In this document: positions 1 through 7,088 of the stretch, piece after piece
How positions within the stretch are numbered: the stretch's first letter is position 1
How the letters are laid out: every line of letters starts with the position of its first letter
Assembly: GCA_017792445.1 (NCBI GenBank)
Contig: CP051232.1
Span: forward strand, 1,426,001-1,490,000
DNA from: Maritimibacter sp.
GTDB lineage: Bacteria; Pseudomonadota; Alphaproteobacteria; Rhodobacterales; Rhodobacteraceae
Direction of reading: 5' to 3'
Length of the DNA: 64,000 bases
The notes under the pieces: generated by a model
The model's input: only the letters and a program-made list of their open reading frames with translations
Database searches by the model: none
What the model was told of the DNA's origin: nothing
Position numbers and translations under genes: made by a program

Positions 1-1
1 G

Positions 2-814
2 GAAGACGGGCTGGAGGCGCTGAACCGCGGCCAGCGCAGCACCGAGGCGAAGCGCAACCTGCGCGAGGCGCTGGAAGGCTGGGAAAACAAAGAAATCAAG
101 GCCGAGATCGACCGCCACTACGAACCCTACTGGCAGGGTCTGCACGTCACCGCCCATGTCGATTTCGCCGAGCTGCTGCGCGGCCTTGGCGCCGACGAGT
201 TGCGGCTGAAGCTGACGCCGGACGAGGATCGCGACGCCACCCGCGTAACCTTCACGCTGGCCGACCACCCCGGCATCTTCTCGCGTCTGTGCGGAGCGCT
301 GGCGCTGGTCGGCGCCGACATCAAGGACGCGCGCACCTTCACCACGAAGGACGGCTGGGTCACCGCCGCGTTCTGGATTCAGGACAGCGAGGGCTCGCCC
401 TACGAAGCCAGCCGTCTGCCGCGCCTGCGCCAGATGATCGAGAAGACGCTGCGCGGCGAGATCAAACCGACCGAGGCGATGCGCCAGCGCGACAAGCTGA
501 AGAAGCGCGAGGCCGCGTTCCGCGTTCCCACCTCGATCGTGTTCGACAATGAAGGCTCTGAAATCTACACGATCATCGAGGTCGACACGCGCGACCGTCC
601 GGGCCTGCTGTACGACCTGACCCGCACGCTGGCCGCCGACAACATCCAGATCTCCAGCGCGGTGATCGCGACTTATGGCGAACAGGTGGTGGACAGCTTC
701 TATGTGAAGGACATGTTCGGGCTGAAGCTGTATTCCGAGAACCGACAGCGGTCTCTGGAACGCAAGCTGCGCGAAGCCATCGAACAGGGTGCGATCCGCG
801 CCAAGGAAGCATGA
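2..814 (+). CDS. glnD: GlnD, PII uridylyltransferase/uridylyl-removing enzyme (3' part)
   Basis: These are the last 270 codons of the bifunctional enzyme that adds UMP to PII proteins or removes it in response to glutamine, in the cytoplasm. The nucleotidyltransferase and HD domains lie upstream of the window. Two C-terminal ACT domains are visible: the first at roughly nt 235-420, with LADHPGIFSRL and GADIKDART, and the second at roughly nt 565-770, with DTRDRPGLLYDL and ISSAVIATYGEQV. The ACT pair is the glutamine-sensing end of GlnD. murJ follows at 911, an order I recall from other Rhodobacterales. The reading frame is open from the first complete codon of the window, so this is an edge truncation and not a broken gene. 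Confidence 0.93.
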   Translation, partial: EDGLEALNRGQRSTEAKRNLREALEGWENKEIKAEIDRHYEPYWQGLHVTAHVDFAELLRGLGADELRLKLTPDEDRDATRVTFTLADHPGIFSRLCGALALVGADIKDARTFTTKDGWVTAAFWIQDSEGSPYEASRLPRLRQMIEKTLRGEIKPTEAMRQRDKLKKREAAFRVPTSIVFDNEGSEIYTIIEVDTRDRPGLLYDLTRTLAADNIQISSAVIATYGEQVVDSFYVKDMFGLKLYSENRQRSLERKLREAIEQGAIRAKEA

Positions 815-910
815 CAGGGCGCAAGCTAGGTCGGCAAGGGCTGGCCCGGCTTGCGCCGATACAGCGATAACACGGGGCAGATTTCGCCCCAGCCGGGACT
901 TCCATCCAAG

Positions 911-2449
911 ATGAAACCCATCCGTCTCATGGCCGCCTTCTTCACCGTCGGGGTCTGGACCATGGCGAGCCGCCTTCTGGGCTTCGCCCGCGACATCATG
1001 ATTGCGGCCTACCTTGGCTCTGGCCCGGTGGCCGAGGCATTCCTGATCGCCTTCTCACTGCCGAACATGTTCCGCCGCTTCTTCGCGGAAGGCGCGTTCA
1101 ACATGGCCTTCGTGCCGCTGTTCTCGAAAAAGCTCGAGACAGACCAGGACCCGAAAGGCTTCGCGCAGGACGCGTTCTCGGGGCTGGCGACGGTGCTGAT
1201 CGCCTTCTCGCTGATCGCACAGGCGGCGATGCCGTGGCTGGTGCTGGCGATGGCATCCGGCTTTCGCGGGGACGAGCGGTTCGACCTTGCGGTGGTCTTC
1301 GGGCGGATCGCCTTTCCCTACATCCTGTTCATCTCGCTGGCGGCGCTGCTGTCGGGCGTGCTGAACGCGACCGGCCGCTTTGCCGCCGCAGCCGCCGCAC
1401 CTGTGCTGCTGAACGTGCTGTTCGTGTCGGCCATGGTGCTTGCGAACGCGCTGGGGTGGCCCGTGGGCCTGACGCTGGCGTGGACCGTGCCGATTGCGGG
1501 CATCGCGCAGCTTGCGCTGGTCTGGACCGCCGCCGCGCGCGCCGGGTATCGGCTGGTGCCGACCCGCCCGCGGCTGACGCCGGAACTGAAGCGGCTGGCC
1601 CGCATCGCCGCCCCTGCCGCGCTGGCTGGCGGAGTGGTGCAGGTGAACCTGCTGATCGGGCGGCAGGTCGCCAGCTTCTTCGAGGGCGCGGTCGCGTGGC
1701 TCAACTATGCCGACCGGCTGTACCAGCTGCCGCTGGGCGTGGTCGGCATCGCCATCGGCGTGGTGCTGTTGCCGGACCTATCCCGCCGCCTTGGCGCAGG
1801 CGACACCGCGGGCGGGCGCGACGCCTTCAACCGTGCGGCCGAGATCAGCCTGGCGCTGACGATCCCCGCCGCCGTGGCTTTGGTCGCAATCCCGCTGACC
1901 CTGATCGGCGTGCTGTTCCAGCGCGGCGCGTTCGGCGCGGACGATACCGCGGCGACGGCGCTTGCGGTCGCGGTCTACGGGCTGGGCCTGCCGGCCTTCG
2001 TCCTGCAAAAAGTGCTGCAACCGCTGTACTTCGCGCGCGAGAACACCCGCACGCCGTTCTATTACGCGCTTGGGTCGATGGTGGTGAACGCGGTGGTCGC
2101 GATCGGGCTTGCGCCCTTCGTGGGCTATATCGCGGCGGCGCTTGGCACGACGCTGGCGGGGTGGTCGATGGTGCTTCAGCTATGGCTCGGCTCGCGCCGC
2201 TATGGCGAGGCGGCGATGCTGGACGACCGGTTCAAGCGGCGCATCTGGCGGATCATCGTCGCCGCGCTGCTGATGGGCGTCGTGCTGTGGTTCGGCAACC
2301 TGCTTCTCAGCCCGATGCTGGGCGGCGGCTCGTGGCGCTATCTCGGGCTGGCGATCCTCGTGACCGCCGGCATCGTCAGCTATTTCGCGCTGGCGCACTG
2401 GCTGGGCGGTCTGCCACTGAAGGATATCCGCAAGACGCTGCGGCGCTGA
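911..2449 (+). CDS. murJ: Lipid II flippase MurJ (MviN family)
   Basis: A 512-residue polytopic inner-membrane protein of the MOP superfamily that moves lipid II across the membrane for peptidoglycan synthesis. The N-terminus has the family pattern MKPIRLMAAFFTVGVWTM, SRLLGFARD and then FRRFFAEGAFNMAFVPLF. About 14 hydrophobic segments follow, with charged residues lining helices as in MurJ (for example NLLIGRQVAS and LNYADRLYQLPLGV). I chose the ATG at 911 because the family consensus begins there; an in-frame start at 851 would add 20 atypical residues. It lies 96 bp after glnD. Its stop codon is separated by one base from the stop codon of the convergent rhomboid-like gene. Confidence 0.94.
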   Translation: MKPIRLMAAFFTVGVWTMASRLLGFARDIMIAAYLGSGPVAEAFLIAFSLPNMFRRFFAEGAFNMAFVPLFSKKLETDQDPKGFAQDAFSGLATVLIAFSLIAQAAMPWLVLAMASGFRGDERFDLAVVFGRIAFPYILFISLAALLSGVLNATGRFAAAAAAPVLLNVLFVSAMVLANALGWPVGLTLAWTVPIAGIAQLALVWTAAARAGYRLVPTRPRLTPELKRLARIAAPAALAGGVVQVNLLIGRQVASFFEGAVAWLNYADRLYQLPLGVVGIAIGVVLLPDLSRRLGAGDTAGGRDAFNRAAEISLALTIPAAVALVAIPLTLIGVLFQRGAFGADDTAATALAVAVYGLGLPAFVLQKVLQPLYFARENTRTPFYYALGSMVVNAVVAIGLAPFVGYIAAALGTTLAGWSMVLQLWLGSRRYGEAAMLDDRFKRRIWRIIVAALLMGVVLWFGNLLLSPMLGGGSWRYLGLAILVTAGIVSYFALAHWLGGLPLKDIRKTLRR

Positions 2450-2450
2450 C

Positions 2451-3143
2451 CTAGCGCTGCCGCAGACGGTCCATCACCCGCCCCCAGCCGCCGGGGCTGA
2501 CCACGAAGGACAGCAGGAACCCGGTGGCGAAGCCGGCAAGGTCGCCGACCCAATCCAGCCCGCCGCCGAACAGCAGACCGAACAGCAGCTGGAACGCCAT
2601 CAGGAAGCCGATCAGGAAGAAGGCCCGCGCCTGCGGCCCGCCGCTGGCGGCAAGCCGGGTCCACAGCAGGAAGGTGAAGGCGCCGATCAATCCGTATGCC
2701 GCCGGGTAGCCGCCGAACAGCGGCATCTGCGATGGAAGCACAAGGCTGTAGACCAGCCCCGAAACGATCGAGGCCCCGAAGAACACGACCAGCACCGCCC
2801 AGGCCGCGAAGATCTCGGCCACCATCTTGCCCAGTGCAAGGATGAAGACGATCACGAAAATCGCGTGACCGAAGCTGGCGTGGATGAACGGATACGCGAC
2901 CAGCCGCAGCAGATGTTCGGGCGGCCACGTGCCTTGGGCCCACATCGCGCGAAACAGTTCCGGTACGACCGAAAACCGCTGGATCAGCGCAAGCCGCCAG
3001 CCCACCGCCTCGGGTCCGCCGACAAGCCCGCGCTCGCCGAGTTGCAGCACAACCTCGACCCCGACGATGGCAAGCGCCAGCAGCACCACGACGGGCGGCA
3101 GCGCGTTGAACGGACTTTCGCTGTGAGGGTCGGTGCTGCTCAT
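2451..3143 (-). CDS. Rhomboid-fold membrane protein, probably catalytically inactive
   Basis: A 230-residue polytopic membrane protein with the overall rhomboid layout: an N-terminal helix, a loop with WPPEHLLRLVAYPFIHASFGHA that corresponds to the L1/helix-2 region, and the helix-4 glycine motif. Where active rhomboids have GxSGxxxGLxG, this protein reads GGYPAAYGLIG, so Tyr replaces the catalytic Ser. The helix-6 His position reads VGDLAGFATGF, with Asp in place of His. It is therefore a rhomboid-family member that is predicted to lack protease activity, like iRhoms or derlins. The ATG at 3143 is preceded by AAGGA; an open frame continues upstream without family similarity. It converges on murJ and diverges from trpS. 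Confidence 0.8.
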   Translation of the reverse strand: MSSTDPHSESPFNALPPVVVLLALAIVGVEVVLQLGERGLVGGPEAVGWRLALIQRFSVVPELFRAMWAQGTWPPEHLLRLVAYPFIHASFGHAIFVIVFILALGKMVAEIFAAWAVLVVFFGASIVSGLVYSLVLPSQMPLFGGYPAAYGLIGAFTFLLWTRLAASGGPQARAFFLIGFLMAFQLLFGLLFGGGLDWVGDLAGFATGFLLSFVVSPGGWGRVMDRLRQR

Positions 3144-3216
3144 ATCCGGGCTTCCTTGACGGCCATTGCCCTTGGCGTTACGCGAGTGCGGCGCAGAAAT
3201 CCAGACGGAGACACTC

Positions 3217-4233
3217 ATGGCCGCGTTCACTCCCCGCGTCTTTTCGGGCATCCAGCCTTCGGGCGGCCTGACCCTGGGCAACTACCTGGGCGCGATGAAA
3301 CGCTTCGTCACGATGCAGGACGAGGGGAAATTCGAGACGGTCTACTGCATGGTGGACCTGCACGCGATCACCGTCTGGCAGGACCCCGCCGCCCTGACCC
3401 GCGCCACCCGCGAATTGTGCGCCGGGTTCATCGCCGCGGGCATCGACCCGTCGAAATCGATCCTGTTCAACCAAAGCCAGGTCGCCGAGCACGCGCAGCT
3501 TGCCTGGATCTTCAACTGCGTCGCCCGCATGGGCTGGATGCAGCGGATGACCCAGTGGAAAGACAAGGCCGGGAAGAACTCGCAGAACGCCTCGCTCGGG
3601 CTGTTCGCCTATCCCGCGCTGATGGCGGCGGACATTCTGGTGTATCACGCCACCCATGTGCCGGTGGGCGAGGATCAGAAGCAGCACCTGGAACTGACAC
3701 GCGACATCGCGATCAAGTTCAACAACGACTTCGGCGTGGACTTCTTCCCCGAAACCGAGCCGGTGATCGAGGGCGCCGCCACGCGGGTCATGAGCCTGCG
3801 CGACGGGTCCAAGAAGATGTCGAAGTCCGACCCTTCCGACATGAGCCGGATCAACCTGACCGACGACGCCGACACCATCGCCCAGAAGATCCGCAAGGCG
3901 CGCACCGATCCCGAGGCGCTGCCGTCCGAGGTCGACGGGCTGGACGAGCGTCCCGAGGCCCGGAACCTGGTGAACATCTACGCCGCCCTGTCCGAGACCA
4001 CGCCCGAGGCGGTGCTGGCCGACCACGGCGGAAGCCAGTTTTCGGCCTTCAAACCAGCGCTGGCGGATCTGGCCGTCGACAAGCTGGCGCCGATCTCGAC
4101 CGAGATGTCGCGCCTGATGGAAGACCCCGCCGAGATCGACCGCATCCTTGCGCAAGGCGCGGCGCAGGCCCGCGAAATCGCGGCGCCGGTGCTGAAAAAG
4201 ACCTACGAGATCGTGGGGATGGTCGGGGCCTGA
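3217..4233 (+). CDS. trpS: Tryptophanyl-tRNA synthetase
   Basis: A 338-residue class I aminoacyl-tRNA synthetase that charges tRNA-Trp in the cytoplasm. The HIGH-type signature appears as [13 protein letters not shown] near residue 11, and the KMSKS loop as [10 protein letters not shown] near residue 205. MVDLHAITV and [19 protein letters not shown] are characteristic TrpRS segments, and the length is normal. The ATG at 3217 has GGAG about 7 nt upstream and starts at the conserved N-terminus, so an in-frame start at 3166 is less likely. The gene diverges from the rhomboid-like gene and is followed directly by a GC-rich double hairpin (4234-4263) that may end transcription. Confidence 0.97.
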   Translation: MAAFTPRVFSGIQPSGGLTLGNYLGAMKRFVTMQDEGKFETVYCMVDLHAITVWQDPAALTRATRELCAGFIAAGIDPSKSILFNQSQVAEHAQLAWIFNCVARMGWMQRMTQWKDKAGKNSQNASLGLFAYPALMAADILVYHATHVPVGEDQKQHLELTRDIAIKFNNDFGVDFFPETEPVIEGAATRVMSLRDGSKKMSKSDPSDMSRINLTDDADTIAQKIRKARTDPEALPSEVDGLDERPEARNLVNIYAALSETTPEAVLADHGGSQFSAFKPALADLAVDKLAPISTEMSRLMEDPAEIDRILAQGAAQAREIAAPVLKKTYEIVGMVGA

Positions 4234-4293
4234 GGGGGCTCTGCCCCCGCGCGCGTTGCGCGCTCCCCCGGGATATTTCCAGACCAAAGAAGG
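4234..4293 (+). repeat. Extragenic GC-rich palindromic repeat downstream of trpS
   Basis: Two adjacent perfect hairpins, GGGGGC-TCT-GCCCCC (4234-4248) and GCGCGC-GTT-GCGCGC (4249-4263), are followed by a TATTT...CCAAAGAAG tail. The tail recurs in the opposite orientation at 44284-44317. The element starts right after the trpS stop and may act as a terminator or mRNA stabiliser between convergent genes. I recall similar elements as common between genes in Rhodobacterales. Confidence 0.6.
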
Positions 4294-4309
4294 GGCGGCG
4301 CGGCCTGGC

Positions 4310-5131
4310 TCAGTCCGCGTAGATCTCGACCTCGTAGTCCAGTTCCGAGGTGACACCGGTTCCGTAGAACCCGCCCTCGACCGGCATGGTCGCGGCCTGA
4401 TCGGGCGCGGCGGACAGCGCGACATGGCCGTCGGTCACCGGCAGCCCGTGCGTCGGGTCATAGCCCTGCCAGCCGTGGCCCGGCAGGAAAACTTCGGGCC
4501 ATGCGTGCAGGTGGCGCTGGCCGTCGACGCTTTCCGCGTGGGCCTGATAGCCGCTGACGAAACGGGCCGGGATGCCCTGTGTGCGGGCGGCCTCCATGAA
4601 CAGGACGGTCAGGTCCCGGCACGCGCCCCGCGCGGTGCGCAGGGTGACCGCCGCAGGCTGCGCCGCGCCGTCGGGGCGGATGTGCCGGTCGGTGCGGGAG
4701 AACAACGTCTCGTTCAGTCGCTCGAGGAACGCCGCCGCTTCCCAGTCGGAGGTGCGCACGATCTCTTCGGCGAAGGCGGTCACCGCCGGATCGGCGGCGG
4801 CCGCTGGAAGGTAAGCGGGTTCGCCGGTGCCGCGCGGCCATGGCAGCGGCGGCAGATCGGCGCGCGAGACGGGCGGCGGCGCGATCGTGTCGAGTTCAAA
4901 CGCGCTTTCGAAGGCCAGAAGGTCGGCGGAGTGACCGAATTCCAGCTCGGTTACCGGATTGCCGAACGGGTCCAGCGCATCGCGCCGCGTGGCCGGTTCC
5001 GGGGCGACGTGGATTTCCTGGTAATGCAGCGCGACGTTCTGCCCGCGCGGCGACAGGCGCAGGCGGTGCGTGCCGAAGCGCACCGGCTCGGAATAGCGGT
5101 AGACCGTCGCGTGGCGGACCGAAAAGCGCAT
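4310..5131 (-). CDS. Transglutaminase-like family protein
   Basis: A 273-residue cytoplasmic protein with the bacterial transglutaminase N-terminal beta domain (MRFSVRHATVYRY...HRLRLSPRG) followed by a transglutaminase core. The papain-like triad is intact: Cys171 in RGACRDL, His209 in HLHAWPEVFLPG and Asp225 in GYDPTHG. Members are predicted cysteine proteases or amide-bond hydrolases; the substrate is unknown. Homologues often sit with a circularly permuted ATP-grasp protein and an alpha-E protein, but neither partner is present here, so this copy is solitary. The ATG at 5131 matches the family start; the 12-codon upstream extension is not conserved-looking. No clear Shine-Dalgarno is seen. 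Confidence 0.85.
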   Translation of the reverse strand: MRFSVRHATVYRYSEPVRFGTHRLRLSPRGQNVALHYQEIHVAPEPATRRDALDPFGNPVTELEFGHSADLLAFESAFELDTIAPPPVSRADLPPLPWPRGTGEPAYLPAAAADPAVTAFAEEIVRTSDWEAAAFLERLNETLFSRTDRHIRPDGAAQPAAVTLRTARGACRDLTVLFMEAARTQGIPARFVSGYQAHAESVDGQRHLHAWPEVFLPGHGWQGYDPTHGLPVTDGHVALSAAPDQAATMPVEGGFYGTGVTSELDYEVEIYAD

Positions 5132-5662
5132 CTCACCCCCTGCGCCTGAGTGTGGCCCCGATTGCAACCGGCCAGCCGGGTCCGGTCAAGCCTTTGACAT
5201 GCAAAGCATGCCGCCCGCCGGGACACGGGATGAAAACTTGTGCACCGGCAGGTCCGTGACTTGTGGATGAAACTTATCCCCGACTTTCCGAAGTCCGGCG
5301 GCGGATACCGGGGCATTGTCACATTCCCGATTCGCGCCTGTCATCTCGCGTGCACATGGCCTTCCTAGCGTCCGCCCCATCGGACGAAGCGTGCGCGCGG
5401 ACACGTATGTTTTTCAGCACCGGTTCATTGGGCGCCGCGCTTGGTTCGACGACAGTCCTGGCTGGCCGCAGATCGTCCCGTCAGCGCGCGGTCTCGCGAC
5501 CCGCGTACCCCGGTCGGGCCAGGCGAATACGGGCGGTCCCCAACCGCCGAAACCTGCCTTGCGCCTCCGGTCAATTGACGGCCGGAGGCGTTTTCTTTGC
5601 CTGCGCTGGACCTCTGCCTGACGGAGGCCTAGGGTCGCGCGGCAATCGTGGGAGGCACAGAC
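5132..5662. other. 531-bp gap with an orphan intrinsic terminator; possible unannotated transcript
   Basis: No convincing protein gene is seen. An open frame at 5316-5621 runs through the terminator hairpin and has no Shine-Dalgarno, so I reject it. A strong plus-strand terminator lies at 5562-5598, with no gene upstream on that strand for more than 1.3 kb back to trpS. TTGTCA/17 bp/TGTCAT near 5313-5341 is a weak promoter candidate that would give an RNA of about 250 nt. Two DnaA-box-like heptamers face each other near 5258-5280 (TGTGGAT and TTATCCC), but without AT-rich DNA I do not call an origin. The far end serves as leader for the aminotransferase. Confidence 0.45.
5562..5598 (+). terminator. 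Strong intrinsic terminator, orphan
   Basis: CGCCTCCGG (5562-5570) pairs perfectly with CCGGAGGCG (5582-5590) around an 11-nt loop and is followed by TTTTCTTT. This is a textbook rho-independent terminator on the plus strand, 65 bp before the aminotransferase start. No plus-strand gene precedes it in this gap. It could end a small RNA or attenuate the aminotransferase leader. Confidence 0.8.
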
Positions 5663-6526
5663 ATGGCGACCGGCAGCAACATCCACACCTGGTATGAAGG
5701 CACGTGGCACAAGGGCGACGTCCCGATCATGCGCGCGGCGGATCACGGGGCGTGGCTGGGCACCACGGTGTTCGACGGCGCACGCTATGTCGACGGGGTA
5801 GCGCCGGACCTGGAACCGCACATGGCGCGGGTCAACCGGTCGGCCGAGGCGCTGATGCTGACGCCGTCGAAGACGACGGCCGAGATCGTCGGGATCGTGC
5901 AAGAGGGGCTTGCGCTGTTTCCGAAGGATGCCGCCGTTTACATCCGCCCGATGTACTGGGGCATCGAGGGCGGGCACCTTGGCATCCTGCCGGGCGATGC
6001 GCCTGCCGGCTTCTGCGTCTGCCTCGAAGAGATCCCGATGGCCGCGCCGGACCTGTCGGTGACGCTGACCACCACGCAATTCCGTCGCCCGGTGCTGGAG
6101 AACGCGGTGGTGAACGCGAAAGCGGGCTGCCTGTACCCCAACAACGCGCGAATGCTGCGCGAGGCGCTGTCGAAGGGCTACAGCAACGCATTGGTGGCCG
6201 ACGCCATGGGCAACGTGGCAGAGACGGCCAGCGCCAATATCTTCATGGTGAAGGACGGCGAGGTCTTCACGCCGATCCCGAACGGCACCTTCTTGGCAGG
6301 CATCACCCGCGCGCGTCACATCTCGAACCTGACCGCCGACGGCGTGGCGGTGCACGAGACGGTGCTGGGCTTCGACGATTTCCGCGCGGCGGATGAGGTG
6401 TTCATGTCCGGCAACCTGATGAAGGTGACCCCGGTGACCGAGTTCGACGGCACGCATTACCAGGTCGGTCCGATGACGCGCAGGGTGCGCGAGCTGTACT
6501 GGGACTGGGCGCGCTCGGGCCAATAG
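5663..6526 (+). CDS. ilvE: Branched-chain amino acid aminotransferase (class IV)
   Basis: A 287-residue PLP-dependent fold-type IV aminotransferase. It interconverts branched-chain amino acids and their 2-oxo acids using glutamate/2-oxoglutarate. The PLP lysine is Lys153 in VVNAKAGCLYPNN. The family block ETASANIFMVKDGEVFTP follows, then GITRARH and FMSGNLMKVTPV. The start is IHTWYEGTWHKGDVPIM, a form common in alphaproteobacterial BCATs that differs from E. coli IlvE, so a related amino acid such as a D-amino acid or 4-amino-4-deoxychorismate-type substrate cannot be fully excluded. The ATG at 5663 has GGGAGG about 8 nt upstream, which favours it over the in-frame GTG at 5648. Confidence 0.88.
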   Translation: MATGSNIHTWYEGTWHKGDVPIMRAADHGAWLGTTVFDGARYVDGVAPDLEPHMARVNRSAEALMLTPSKTTAEIVGIVQEGLALFPKDAAVYIRPMYWGIEGGHLGILPGDAPAGFCVCLEEIPMAAPDLSVTLTTTQFRRPVLENAVVNAKAGCLYPNNARMLREALSKGYSNALVADAMGNVAETASANIFMVKDGEVFTPIPNGTFLAGITRARHISNLTADGVAVHETVLGFDDFRAADEVFMSGNLMKVTPVTEFDGTHYQVGPMTRRVRELYWDWARSGQ

Positions 6527-6527
6527 T

Positions 6528-6557
6528 CCCGCCGGCAAACCGCCTGTAACCGGCGGG
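6528..6557 (+). terminator. Possible terminator after ilvE
   Basis: CCCGCCGG (6528-6535) pairs with CCGGCGGG (6550-6557) starting 2 nt after the ilvE stop. The loop is 14 nt and there is no real U-tract, so it may stabilise the mRNA end and not terminate transcription. Confidence 0.45.
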
Positions 6558-6614
6558 CTTGCCTGCCCGCAGCCCCTGCGCCATTATCCGGCGGACGAAC
6601 GGAGTGCCCCCTGC

Positions 6615-7070
6615 ATGCGCAAGTTCCTCGTGATCCTCGACGACAGCCGCGAATGCCTGAACGCGATGCGTTTCGCCGCGATGCGCGCGGCCAACACCGG
6701 CGGCGGTGTCCAGATCCTATCGATCATACCGCCCGAAGAGTTCCAGCACTGGATTGGCGTCGGCGCCATCATGCGCGAAGAGGCCCGCGAGCGGATCGAG
6801 GCGCATTACGAGGTCTTCGCCAAGTGGATGCGCGACCGGCAGGGGATCGACCCCGAGCTGGTGATCCGCGAGGGAGAGTCGGTGCCCGAAATCCTCGCGC
6901 AGATCCGCGAGGATGCGGACATCGGCGTGCTCGTTCTGGGTGCGGGCGTCGACAAGGGCGGTCCGGGGCCTCTGGTCAGCCAGATGTCCCGCAACGCCGG
7001 CACGCTGCCGGTGCCGATCACGATCGTGCCGGGCGACATGTCGAAGGAACGGCTAGAGGCGGTGACCTGA
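6615..7070 (+). CDS. Universal stress protein (UspA family)
   Basis: A 151-residue single-domain cytoplasmic protein with the Usp alpha/beta fold: MRKFLVILDDSREC at the start, then AAMRAANTGG, and a C-terminal VLVLGAGVDKGGPGPLVSQMS...LPVPITIVPG. The last block sits where ATP-binding Usp proteins have G-x2-G-x9-G-S/T, and it is only partly matched, so nucleotide binding is uncertain. Such proteins modulate stress survival; the exact partner is unknown. The ATG at 6615 has GGAG about 10 nt upstream. The gene stands alone, 88 bp after ilvE and converging with the RTX gene. Confidence 0.88.
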   Translation: MRKFLVILDDSRECLNAMRFAAMRAANTGGGVQILSIIPPEEFQHWIGVGAIMREEARERIEAHYEVFAKWMRDRQGIDPELVIREGESVPEILAQIREDADIGVLVLGAGVDKGGPGPLVSQMSRNAGTLPVPITIVPGDMSKERLEAVT

Positions 7071-7088
7071 AGCCGTTCCCGAAAGGCG

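Noticed and set aside
5256..5282. Chromosomal origin suggested by two DnaA-like boxes
   Set aside because: Only two imperfect boxes and no AT-rich unwinding region or origin-type gene neighbourhood.
5316..5621. A 101-codon plus-strand frame in the gap before ilvE
   Set aside because: It runs through a strong intrinsic terminator, lacks a Shine-Dalgarno and has no recognisable domain.
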